From: Blasia pusilla
Taxonomy: Eukaryota > Marchantiophyta > Marchantiopsida > Blasiales
Length of the DNA: 64,000 bases
Direction of reading: 5' to 3'
Assembly (NCBI GenBank): GCA_050084515.1
Contig: CM114272.1
Location: 39,990,001-40,054,000, forward strand
Numbering within the stretch: position 1 is the first letter of the stretch; each line of letters begins with the position of its first letter. The notes beneath the pieces were generated by a model. It was not told the DNA's origin, made no database searches, and saw nothing but the letters and a program-made list of their open reading frames with translations. Shown here in pieces: positions 33,673 through 43,260 of the stretch. Both the position numbers and the translations under genes were made by a program.

Positions 33673-34721
33673 CTACTTCAACTCCTCAAATGCCCTCTCA
33701 CATGCTGGCAACCACTCCCATTCCTTGGTCTTCTTTAGCAGGGTTGTTAGAGGCTTTGCCTTTAGCACATAATCCTTAATGAACCAGCAGTAATACCCCA
33801 CATGCCCTAGGAATCCCCTTAGCTCACGAAGATTCGTGGGAGCTTCCAACTCCGAAATTATCTCCACCTTTGCCTTATCTACTTCAATACCGCGTGAAGA
33901 CACTCGATTCCCTAGTAGGATACCTTGTTTCATGGCAATATAAGACTTCTCCAGGTGCAATGATAGTTGCACTTCTCGGCACCGAGCTAGGGTTAGCTCT
34001 AACGTCTACAAATGATCTTTTGCCAAGCCGAGGACACAAAAGTCATCTAGGAAGATCTCTATGAATCTTGGCAAATAGTCCTAGAAGATAACAATCATCA
34101 TTCTTTGGAAAGTGGCTGGGGCATTACACAACCCAAAAGGCATCACCCGATAGGAAAAAGTACCCTAATCCATGGTGAAGGTAGTCAGGGCCCGGTCCCT
34201 CTCTCTGATAGATACTTGATTATAATCGGAATACGCGTCCAAGAAGGTATAGCGTTCATGGCCAACCACCTTATCTAAGATAGTGTCCGTAAAGAGCAAG
34301 GGGTGGTGATCCTTGAGGGTGGCCGCATTAAGCTTCCTATAATCTTGACATACTCAGATCTTCCCCGTCTACTTCTTCGAAACAATGACTATGGGGGATG
34401 CCCATTCACTATTGAGCGCCGGATAGATGACTCCAGCTTCCAACCTCTGGTCAATTTTGTCTTTGACGATTAAAGAATACTTTGGGTTTAACCTATATTG
34501 ACGCATTTGCACAAGAAGTGCCTTGGTTCCAAATCAATTTTATGCTCTCCATACTTGGCGGGTACTCCTTTCATCTCATCCATGGTGTAGGCAAACACAT
34601 CCAAGTACCTCGAAAGCAAAGTTTTGTATTGAGAAAGTTTGAATGCAGACAAGTTTTGTATTGAGAAAGTTCGGATGCAGACAAGGATAAGGACCTCTTG
34701 GTAGTCCTTCTCCTGGACCAT
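33673..34721 (-). pseudogene. Gypsy family 2 reverse transcriptase
   Basis: The N-terminal part at 34721-34488 contains the typical VFAYTMDEMKGVP entry to gypsy RT. The catalytic box is FLDD in RFIEIFLDDFCVLG (about 34072-34031), so both catalytic aspartates survive. The connection region at 33972-33673 contains LRELRGFLGHVGYYCWFIKDY. Several stops and frame changes lie between 34480 and 33980. A near-duplicate of about 37 bp occurs at 34614-34680 (CAAAGTTTTGTATTGAGAAAG repeated, diverged). Confidence 0.85.
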
Positions 34722-34999
34722 CTTCTCCGTAAATTGGTAGGTGGTGAGCCTAGCTGATTCCTCCCTTGAATAGGATTGGCTTTGCTACGATTGTAGAAAT
34801 TCTTCATCTATCTCATAGCACTCCAGATAACACACATAGGGTGAGGAGTCTGTGTCAGCCATCCAGTCTTGATCTGAAGTATACCCTTCATCTGTGGCAG
34901 GTGTCTCTCCTTGTGAAGGCTGCGATTTCCATGATCATTTCACAAAATTCTTTGGGGTACTGTACGGTGCTTGGAAAGTAAATCTTTGTCTCTTCTAAT

Positions 35000-35611
35000 C
35001 CGTGTTAATATGAGCTCCATAGAGCCATGGTCTTCCAATGAGTAGGGAGTAATCGGTGACTATTAAAGGCTAAAGGACAAGATAGTCCAACAGAAATAGC
35101 ACTCCCCCTATCATGGTGGGGATCTGAGTAAGCTGCCCCAAAGGTCGCTTGCGAGACTGGTCTGCAAAGCGTAAGTACTTATCGGTAGGTTTATATTTAG
35201 TATAACCCAAGGCTTGAGAGGTTTGCTCTGTCATGATTTTGATCCCACTTCCGGAATCTATAGGGACCTTCTTGATGGTCTACCCTTCAATCTCTACTTC
35301 CACTTATGGGGCACCCAGGTCTTCAACTTCGATGCGTTACAGATCTACCACGGAGAGCTTCTTTGCACACTCCTTCTTACGTCCAACCTTCCACTAGTGG
35401 AGTATTCTCCCATAAATGGGGTTATCCATGAATAACTGCAAGAAAGGTATATTGGCAGGACTTATAGCCAAATCCTTCAATAAGTTGTAAGCTTCCATCA
35501 CAAGGGGCGAAGCCACCGAGGTCTCTATTTTTCCTTCTTTGTGATGGGATAAGACGCCATGCGCGAAGACTCCACTTGCTTGTTCTTCATGAACTTTGGT
35601 TTCGGACATGC
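35000..35611 (-). pseudogene. Gypsy family 2 aspartic protease region
   Basis: On the minus strand VPIDSGSGIKIM (about 35271-35232) carries the Asp-Ser-Gly active site of a retroviral-type protease. LLIGRPWLYGA (about 35040-35010) is the second conserved protease block. The frame 35618-35394 lies upstream. Gag is not visible: the element is cut at about 35611, where an inverted copy of its own 3' part begins. Confidence 0.72.
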
Positions 35612-36540
35612 TTCTCAACTTCTAGGTGAAGAGTTAAAGAAGATAGGGAATTTTCCTGACCATACGCCGGTACATGATTACCTAGGAGTCCTCACGAACC
35701 TACGGCTTACTCAGATGCAAAGGACGATCAACGAGTCCATGGAAAGACAAAATCGTGCGCAAGAGAAGGAAATCTAAGAGCTTAGGAAGTCTCTTCGTCA
35801 GGCTAAAACAGAATTAGTAGCGGCCAGGTATGAAGTGCGCAATGCTCGACAGTGGGAGAGCTTGGCGACCGATATCGAGCATGGAGCGGATCAGCTCTTT
35901 GCGCAATTATAGCAGTTGATGCTTCATAGAAGCTGCAAGAGCGAATTGATCTTCTCCAAGCCAGCCTGCAGAGCTCAATTTTGGAGAGTGTGAAGAAGGG
36001 GAAGTTGATTAGGGATCAGCAATAGACGAGCAGTGACTAGGTATCTTAATGGAGTCAAGCGGCAACAAAGATAGCAGTGTTGGAGGCCGATCTGAAACTT
36101 AGGGTAGAGGTACGCGAAGAACCAGAAGAGGCCCAGGATCTAATCAACGAGGAAATCCAAAATTTTGAAGCCCAAATCACGGAGGAGCTAGAGTATGTCG
36201 ATTAGCATTGGAAGAAGCAGTTCAAACAACATACTGTTGCGTTACCTGAGGTGGTAGAACCACCATGTTTACAAGAACTGTCCATCGTACCTTTTGTACC
36301 TTCGGAAGTAAGAGTGCAAAACAAAGTATTAGGTTCTTCAAAGGTAGTAGCAGGGTGGATAGAGAGGATGAAGAACAACATGCCAAATCTTATCAACCGA
36401 CCATCGACAATTCATGGCTGAACTCCTCCTCATGTAAAAATTGTAGAATTACCAAATGATAGGAGTCCTTAGCAACATTGCAGTAGTAGAGTAGAACCGA
36501 GAAGGGTGTTCATCGAGATGGCTCACATTTGAGTGAGGGA
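35612..36540 (+). pseudogene. Second copy of post-integrase ORF, inverted arm
   Basis: From about 35612 the plus strand matches the minus strand of 30560-29670: GEELKKIGNFPDH, then NESMERQNRAQEKEI, later VPSEVRVQNKVLGSSK. It encodes the coiled-coil half of the same unidentified protein and leads into the LTR at 36544. Stops at 35775 and several later places show decay. Together with the LTR it forms the right arm of a large inverted repeat. Confidence 0.75.
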
Positions 36541-36543
36541 ATA

Positions 36544-38035
36544 CGTAGTGCCCACGTTTTTAAAATTTTGACAGAAAGAGCATTTTTTGTACATAAGTCT
36601 TCCTTGAGTGAAGACTAAAGGCTCAATATCGAAAGTAAAGCTTTACTAAAATTGTGTGAAAACCTTGATTGACAGAACTCTAATGAGAGGATAGGAGATG
36701 TTAGAAGATGAAGGAATATCTTGGAAGAGTGAGAATTGTATAAAAATAGAAAAAAATAGGAAAAGAAGTTAGAAGAGGAAGCGTGGGTGCTTCGCAAGAA
36801 AGACCGTAGTAAGAACAGTGTAAAAGATTGTCGACAAAGACTGGAAAAAGCTTCTTTGTAAAGAAGAATGAAGGTAGTCTTTGTGCAAAGACTGGGTACA
36901 AAAATGAAGACTTAAGAGCAAAGACTAAGAACTCAAAGAAGGAAGAGGAAGAAGTGGAAGAGGTCAAGGAGTCTTCACAAAAGCAAAAAGGTGTATTAAG
37001 AATAGGAGTAGAAAGATAGGAAATGATTTGGAGACAGTTGATTGAAAGAAAGTAGAAAGGAGGACTCTTTGCAGTGACTGAAGGATAAGAGTCTTTGTGC
37101 GAAGATAGTATAGCAAAGATAAAGACTACAAAGATCACGAAGAGCGCAAAGACTGTGAAGACTGAACCGTCGCGCTGGTTTTGGAAGTCGAAAATGGAGC
37201 GGCACAGCGGCAATTTACAGGAAGAGGAAATGAAATGTCAAGGCAACCAACCGACTTGGGAAGGTGGAGGGTTGGAGAATTTGAATAGAGGAGGTTAGGA
37301 TTAGCAATTAGAAATGTAGATTAGAATAGGAAGATTAATAAAAAATGGTAAAGACTATTTAAAGAGCAAATCAAAAGAAGAAGGGATCATTCCCTTGTGT
37401 CTTGAATTCCCCAATACTATTTCGTGTATCTTGAGTTTACCAGCAGTCTTGGTGAGTGTGTAAGAAGTTTTGTTGAGGGATGATCCAAGCTATACTTTCT
37501 ACTTCTGAAGCTTGTAATACTTTCTAGTTCTTTCCACTCTTTGGTGCAAAAGAAGAGTCTTCTCTCATGCTTTCTGATGTGCGGAATTGAATGTGGATCC
37601 TATTGGGCTGCAGTAGGAATGAGAGTTGAGTCTTGTAGTTTTGGAATTCCAGAAGATAATCAAGAAGAGTGTAGGAAAGCTGTTAGACAATGAGTAACAT
37701 GCCATGACAGATTTAGTTCTGAAAGTAGGGTGAGCCGCCATTCTTGAGGTCTTTTTGAGGTCTTCAAGGAGCTTTGTTATTCCAGATTCAAAAGAGTCTT
37801 CATGTGCACTTGAGAAGAGTCTTTTCCAAGAGGGAAAAAAATTCTTTTATTCTTTTGTACTTATAAGACAATGTCGTTGTAGTTAGTCACTTAAATCATT
37901 GAAGAATGAGTTATTCTTGTTATTCATTATAAAACCTCTCTTTACTCAGGAAACAGTGGTCTCTTGGGAACGAACTTAGTACTCTGCGATAGATGTTTGC
38001 TAGCCTTTTCTTGAGCGTTTGCTTAGATGTTTGAT
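36544..38035 (+). mobile_element. LTR of gypsy family 2, plus orientation
   Basis: This is about 1.49 kb and aligns with the LTR at 28202-29664 in reverse and with 14826-15918 in the same orientation. Landmarks are a TATA-like CTATTTAAAGAG near 37357, GCCATGACAGATTTAGTTCT near 37701, and TCTCTTGGGAACGAACTTAG near 37962. The middle portion (36846-37424) has the uninverted arrangement and is the reference for recognising the inversion in the left LTR. The exact right end is uncertain because it has diverged. Confidence 0.78.
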
Positions 38036-39007
38036 GCGTTGGAACCAAATATGTATAAGCTTTCCAATGCCACCTTATTTGTTCCCTAGGCATCTTGGGA
38101 ATAAGATTTATGGTTGAAAATATAATTAAAAACCCCAAACGCTAGCCATGGCCCAAGTCCAATTCTCACCCCTTGGCTACGTCTCATCCGAGACTCAACT
38201 CCTCTCAAGTCTAGGTTTGCATTTGTTCCAATTTCCTAGTTGTGACCATAGACGTATGAAACCTTGAAATGCTCACCTTGCTTGCGTCTCGCACTTGTGT
38301 TTCCTAACTTGTCTCTTTTTGAGATGTCTCCAAAGCCCAAACCATCCTAGCTTGAGCTCGATAGAGTTCGGATGTTCTGCTTGGCGCTCGTTTGGTTATA
38401 AGGGTCATGACATTAGTTGTGAAGAACTGCACTCTAATGAATGAGGTTGCCACTCTTGTTGATGTTGTTGGGAATAATGGTGAGATTGGAGTTTCAAGTG
38501 GCGCTTTCTATCAACATGTGGAAGGCATGTTGAGCGGTTCCTGAGTAGCATCAGAGATGTTGGAGGCTGATTTGGAGGGAAGTGTAGGAGCTCATGCAGT
38601 GGTTGATTCAGAAGATGTTCCAATTGACTTTGTGGGTATTGTGGAGATATTGTATAGCCATGTGAAATGCATAGATAATTGTATATCTAAAATCCCTACA
38701 CCTAATGTCTTCTTTATCCCCATCGGTAGTAAAAGAGTGATTATTGATCTTCCTCAATATAGACCATGTTATTATCGGCAGTAGTTTGGAGTGGCAAATT
38801 CCACATTGTTTTGTTGGGTGTTTTATAACTCACATTGTAATAGGCTTCTAATAGGAGATGAATGTAAATGGCTCTGTCAAGGACTTCTTTTGGATAGGAT
38901 AGGGAGAGTTTTCTTTTAATATTGGAGGTTACATTAAGTTTCCATGTAGTTACTTATGTCTTCACTTGATTTTTCCTAAACTTCATATTTTTTACAACAT
39001 TAGGAGA
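38036..39007. other. No recognised gene
   Basis: A plus-strand frame at 38557-38784 (75 residues), readable upstream to about 38400 with one stop, has normal composition but no recognised domain. Otherwise spacer. Confidence 0.35.
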
Positions 39008-39790
39008 GTTGTTGTACGCATACACATCGCTACACAACATACATCACTATCACCGAACACACACACAAACACATAAAATCCCATGCTAACTCATGGCACC
39101 CAAACAACGAGACGAGAAGTACCAAAATATCTCCAATAAAAAAAAAAAAAGATCTCATATCACATCTCACACCAAGCTCTCCATGGTTCCATGGTGTGCA
39201 CTCTCTCTCATGTCAAACCAAACCCACCCTCCTAATGAGAGGCTTGGGTTATACACACAAGGCAAGGAGGACCATAGCTCCACCGCCTCATGCTAAGAGG
39301 TTCAACAAAAAGAGAATGATCTCTCGATCTCTCTCCTTGAGGTATATCCCTCCCATCTCCCAAGCTCTCTCCATGGTAACCTATGCTCCCACGTCACCTC
39401 CTTGGCTCTTGACCTAATGAAGGGGGTCAAGGTTCACTTACAAAAATAGGAAGTTGACCATTTCTTCAAAATAATACTTACCTAAAATAGTAAGTTCCTC
39501 AATATATCTCCAAATGAGCCGAAACGAATGGGAAACCTACTCTCTCAAGTTTCTCGGGGCCTCAAGGGGTCATCTTCGACCACCTGAGTCTGTCCTTCCC
39601 TTTTCGCGAAGACGCTCTACTAGATCTCATTGATCTATCCTAAAAGACGTGATAGTTGTTATGCGCATACACATCGCTACACAACATACATCGCTCTCAT
39701 CGAACACATACACAAACACGTATAATCCCATGCTAACTCATGGCATCCAAAAAACAAGACAAGAAGTACCAAAATATCTCCAATCGCCCC
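39008..39790 (-). repeat. R1 LTR with duplicated terminal module
   Basis: A module of about 130 bp (39013-39140) is repeated at 39657-39786, flanking the R1 core. On the minus strand the right copy starts TTGGAGATATTTTGG directly after a GGGGGG-containing purine tract (39787-39795 on the plus strand is CGCCCCCCT), which fits a polypurine tract and LTR start next to the gypsy coding end. The second module could be the start of a tandem second LTR, or the whole could be a small LTR element with 130-bp LTRs. Confidence 0.6.
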
Positions 39791-39955
39791 CCTAGCTGGT
39801 GGTTAGGTCCCTCTAACTCTAGATAGCCATCTATCCCTATCTACCATGACATACATCTCTCAGACGCTAAGAGCAAAAAGGTCAAGTGCTCATGTGACCC
39901 CATTGTTAGTCGCCTTCTTGTCATCCATATCACAAACATAAGTCAAAATCTAGAA

Positions 39956-40440
39956 CTACCTATTATATGTACATCTGGGACACATCCCTCGTCCTTGAGG
40001 AACGCTAGTGAGAGGTGGCGTCAAACATGCCATATGCCATCCTCTGGAACATCCATCACAGATTAGCATCGTGGTTGCACCACGGGCGGAACCACACAAC
40101 ATACATCGCAAGCATGCATGAACTACTGCTAAGCTTGGATCAACGGTATCATCAAAATTAGGAAGGTGATATGGCGTATGGTTATGCACATGATCCTTCC
40201 AAACCATACCATCACGTCCCTCCAATAAGAGAACACCAGATGGCAAAATCTCACGAACGCTCAAGATAGTGCGCCTTGGAGTCACATCCAACGTCATGGA
40301 TGTCATCTGCTGCAAGTAGACATAGTCTCTATGATGAAACCTACAGATAGTAGGTGGATAACCACCTCCCCGAATAGTTGCATACCTCAACGTATCCCGA
40401 TGCTACGCAATCGCCAAGTTCTCAAACATCATGGGTATCA
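39956..40440 (-). pseudogene. Gypsy integrase C-terminus ending in a PHD finger
   Basis: The frame from 40390 (144 residues) is the C-terminal end of the gypsy polyprotein. Residues 15-70 form the usual small barrel after integrase (DYVYLQQ...GVLLLEGRDGMVWKDHV). Residues 96-140 form a C4HC3 PHD-type zinc finger: C96-x2-C99-x11-C111-x2-C114-x4-H119-x2-C122-x14-C137-x2-C140. PHD fingers commonly read histone H3 tails. Many plant gypsy elements carry a chromodomain at this position, so this one probably takes that role in choosing chromatin targets. All eight zinc ligands are intact, and the product ends in a natural stop at 39956. Confidence 0.85.
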
Positions 40441-40462
40441 CTCTCCGAAATAACTCAGCCCT

Positions 40463-41269
40463 CTAAGAAGATGCTTGCTTCCATACACCAAGGTTCAACA
40501 CCTCACTAACATCTCGACAAATGGCCGTAGATAAATCTAGCTCTCGGCCATAAAGCAACAAGTACGGTGAGAAAGATGCTAAGGATGTCTGCCTGCTGAA
40601 TCTATATCCCATCGCCAACCACGGAAAATGAAGGTCCCAATCTCCTAGGTAACCTCTCTGCAAGCCATACTTGCACAATCCTCTCTTCACCGTCTGCACA
40701 ACCCTCTCCCCTAGTCCATCCGCCTCAGGATGATCTCGCAAAGTGGTGCGGTGATCGATCGGCGCCTAATCACACAAGGCTTGAAACTCCCCGTGAAACT
40801 CCGTACCTTGGTCTGTCAACACCTCAGCTGGTGCACCGTCATGACTCAACACTTGATCTAGGAAGGCATACGCTACTCCCTCACTCGCTTTGTGAGGCAA
40901 TGCAAAAAACTCTATCCACTTTGAGAAGTGGTCGACCATCACCAACACATAACCACTATGGCACTATGTTAGAGGTAAAGGTCCTACAAAATCCAAACTC
41001 CATTTATAACCTAAACCTATGATCGGAAGTGGATGCAACTGTAGAGTCGGAGCATTAAACGATGCTCGGACCCAATCACATACCATGCACCTAGCAACAA
41101 ACAGGTGAACGCGAGTCTGCGTACCTCGCCACCAATATTGTATCTGGAGCAAGCTGTACGTATGCTTCACTCCCAAATGAACCAACTCCTCATGGGCATG
41201 ACGTACCAAATGTGCTTTCTGTGAAGGATGAGGCACTACACATACTCTACCATCATCCCACACTCGCAA
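40463..41269 (-). pseudogene. Gypsy (methyltransferase family) integrase core
   Basis: Frames 41269-40964, 40948-40766 and 40741-40463 encode most of an integrase. They contain the zinc-binding part (HAHEELVHLGVKHTY, ARCMVCDWVRASF), the first catalytic Asp in KWSLDFVGPLPL, the second in VLTDQGTEF, and the catalytic Glu in GLGERVVQ. All three catalytic residues are present. Stops near 40965 and 40743 interrupt the frame. The homologous plus-strand piece at 27861-28201 stops just before the Glu. Confidence 0.88.
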
Positions 41270-41470
41270 TGCATGTGTTCTCTCCCACCAAAATCGTCTG
41301 GTTCATTGTAGGATCCGATCCCACTCTCTAGCACTAACTACACTCGCAACGCTGCCAATACGTAGGTACTCCAAGACTTCTCCAGCGTCATGAATATCTC
41401 AGCCACATGTCGTCTCCTCACCGGCCTTTGGATCTAAGGACTCTCCATCAGACCTCGCCATCGAAGTCTC

Positions 41471-41536
41471 AGCAATCTGGCTCTCCATAGCCAACAAGCC
41501 TATTTGGGCTTGTTGGCTATGGAGAGCCAGATTGCT
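41471..41536. repeat. Perfect 30-bp inverted repeat, 6-base loop
   Basis: Arms 41471-41500 and 41507-41536 are exact reverse complements around the loop TATTTG. The homologous gypsy copy near 27470-27510 has only the arm corresponding to 41507-41536 and different sequence on the other side, so one arm was created by copying the other in reverse. Confidence 0.92.
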
Positions 41537-41741
41537 CATCAGAAAGGTCATCACTCTCTCCATGCCAACGAGCTCCAGTTGCATCTCATTGACTTGGATA
41601 TGGGTTATGACTCAAACCATTTGCATCCTGGTTGAGCATCCCAAGTCTATGCACCACCTGGAAGTCATAATCCAGCAACAAAAAAGCCCACCTCGCAAGC
41701 TTCCTTGTAAGCTTATCGGACTCCATCAACCACTTAAGTGG

Positions 41742-42011
41742 CTAATGATCAATAATGATGGTAAAGGGATTGCCGAATAGATAACACCTGAAATATGCAA
41801 CAGCCCATACTGCAGCCAAGCACTCATCCTCATACAAGCTATACTTTGCCTCTACAACATTGTTCGAGCGACTAGCGTAAGCCACCATGAACTCTCTACC
41901 ATCATCGTTATGTTGGGTGACCACCGCTCCAAGCCCCAACATGCTCCAATCGGTATGCAACTGAAAAGGATGCCCTCTAATCGATCTCCTCAATATGGGT
42001 ACGGACTTCAA
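41742..42011 (-). pseudogene. Gypsy (methyltransferase family) RNase H
   Basis: The 89-residue frame contains FQLHTDWSMLGLGAVVTQ (first catalytic Asp), SLYEDECLAAVWAV (Glu), and TIIIDH (Asp). It continues on the minus strand into a tether region to about 41600. It is collinear with reverse transcriptase upstream and integrase downstream. Confidence 0.87.
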
Positions 42012-43020
42012 TCAGTCCTTGAGTAGTTGAAATGCTCTGTTCTACTCAACCCCCAGTGCCACTCCTCATCCACATTGGTGAGCAAGGTTAACGGCTTTGC
42101 AATCAAACTGAAACCCTTTACGTACCATCGATAGAAGTTTGCCAATCCCATGAATGCACAAACTCGACTCACATCTGTGGGGCATGGAATGCATGAAATA
42201 GCCTCTACCTTCGTCTGCTGCATATCAAGGCCCTTGGGTATATCGTATGACCCAGGTACTCAATCTGGTGGTAGAAGAACTTGCACTTTCATGGATATAG
42301 CTTCAGCCCATGTAATTACAATCGTCGAAATACCTCCTATAGACGTCGCTCATGCTCCTCAACCGTGGCGCTAAAGACTACGATGGCATCAATATAACAC
42401 CTAGCAAAATCCAAATGTGCCAAGATTGTATCCATGACCCTCTGAAACTCAACCAAGGCATTCTTTAACCCAAATGGTAAGAACCGCCATTAGTACAAAT
42501 AATCCTTACCGTGAGGATCGATGCCCCAAAATGCCGTCTTCTGCGTGTCCTCCAATTTGATAGGGTGCTAATGGTATTAAGATCAAAGATCTAGTGAACT
42601 GAGGACCTATGCATGCCCAATAGCAGCAAAAATCCCCTCAAGGATGGGCATGGCATATCTATCGTACTTTGTGTGCCGATTGATAGGTCGGTAATCTCCA
42701 CACATCCACTTATCCATCCAATTGCCATGCACATCCTTCTTGGCGAGCATGGAAGTGGCACATGCATACTCTCCATGCGACATCTCCACTTATCCTTCTC
42801 CAACCAAGTCGTGGCTCCTACTCTGAATCAAAGCCCTCTCCATATCACTATACCTGTAGGATCGTTGGAAGATTGGCGTATCACTCGACAACTCAATGCG
42901 GATGCCTGGACCCTTTAGTATACCCAAATCATGCATACTAAATGCAAAACAACTCCTATAACTCCTAAGGAACTGATGTATCCACCGCCGCTCTCCTCTT
43001 GTCAACTTAGGGCCCATATC
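42012..43020 (-). pseudogene. Gypsy (methyltransferase family) reverse transcriptase, mutated active site
   Basis: 43017-42790 carries the entry region (GPKLTRGERR, FAFSMHDLGILKGPGIRIEL). 42789-42607 carries MCGDYRPINRHTKYDRYAMP. The catalytic box at 42396-42385 reads YIDA in FARCYIDAIVVFSA; families of this type have YIDD, so the second catalytic aspartate is replaced by alanine. The connection region is at 42223-42008 (FMGLANFYRWYVKGF). Stops and frame changes occur near 42600-42420. Confidence 0.87.
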
Positions 43021-43260
43021 TGGCTACCAAGTCTCCATCGTGACTACGGTAGGACTCTTTGGCGCGGGTGTTGATGGTTGCTATGGTGCAACCCCGTCTC
43101 GGACAACAAAACTCGACTGCTCCCCTGCAGCTAACACCAAAATTGGATCTCCATGTGCAGTTCTCGAAACCACGCTCGATGCTATGGCTACCATCTCTTG
43201 GCGTGCCTACAAAACATCCCAAGAAGTCCAAGGATGTCTTTCCCGATCACCCATGGTGTG

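Noticed and set aside
28202-38035. Treating this block as one ordinary full-length LTR retrotransposon with two LTRs
   Set aside because: The two LTRs are in opposite orientation, and the right arm is an inverted copy of the 3' internal part, so it is not a normal pair.
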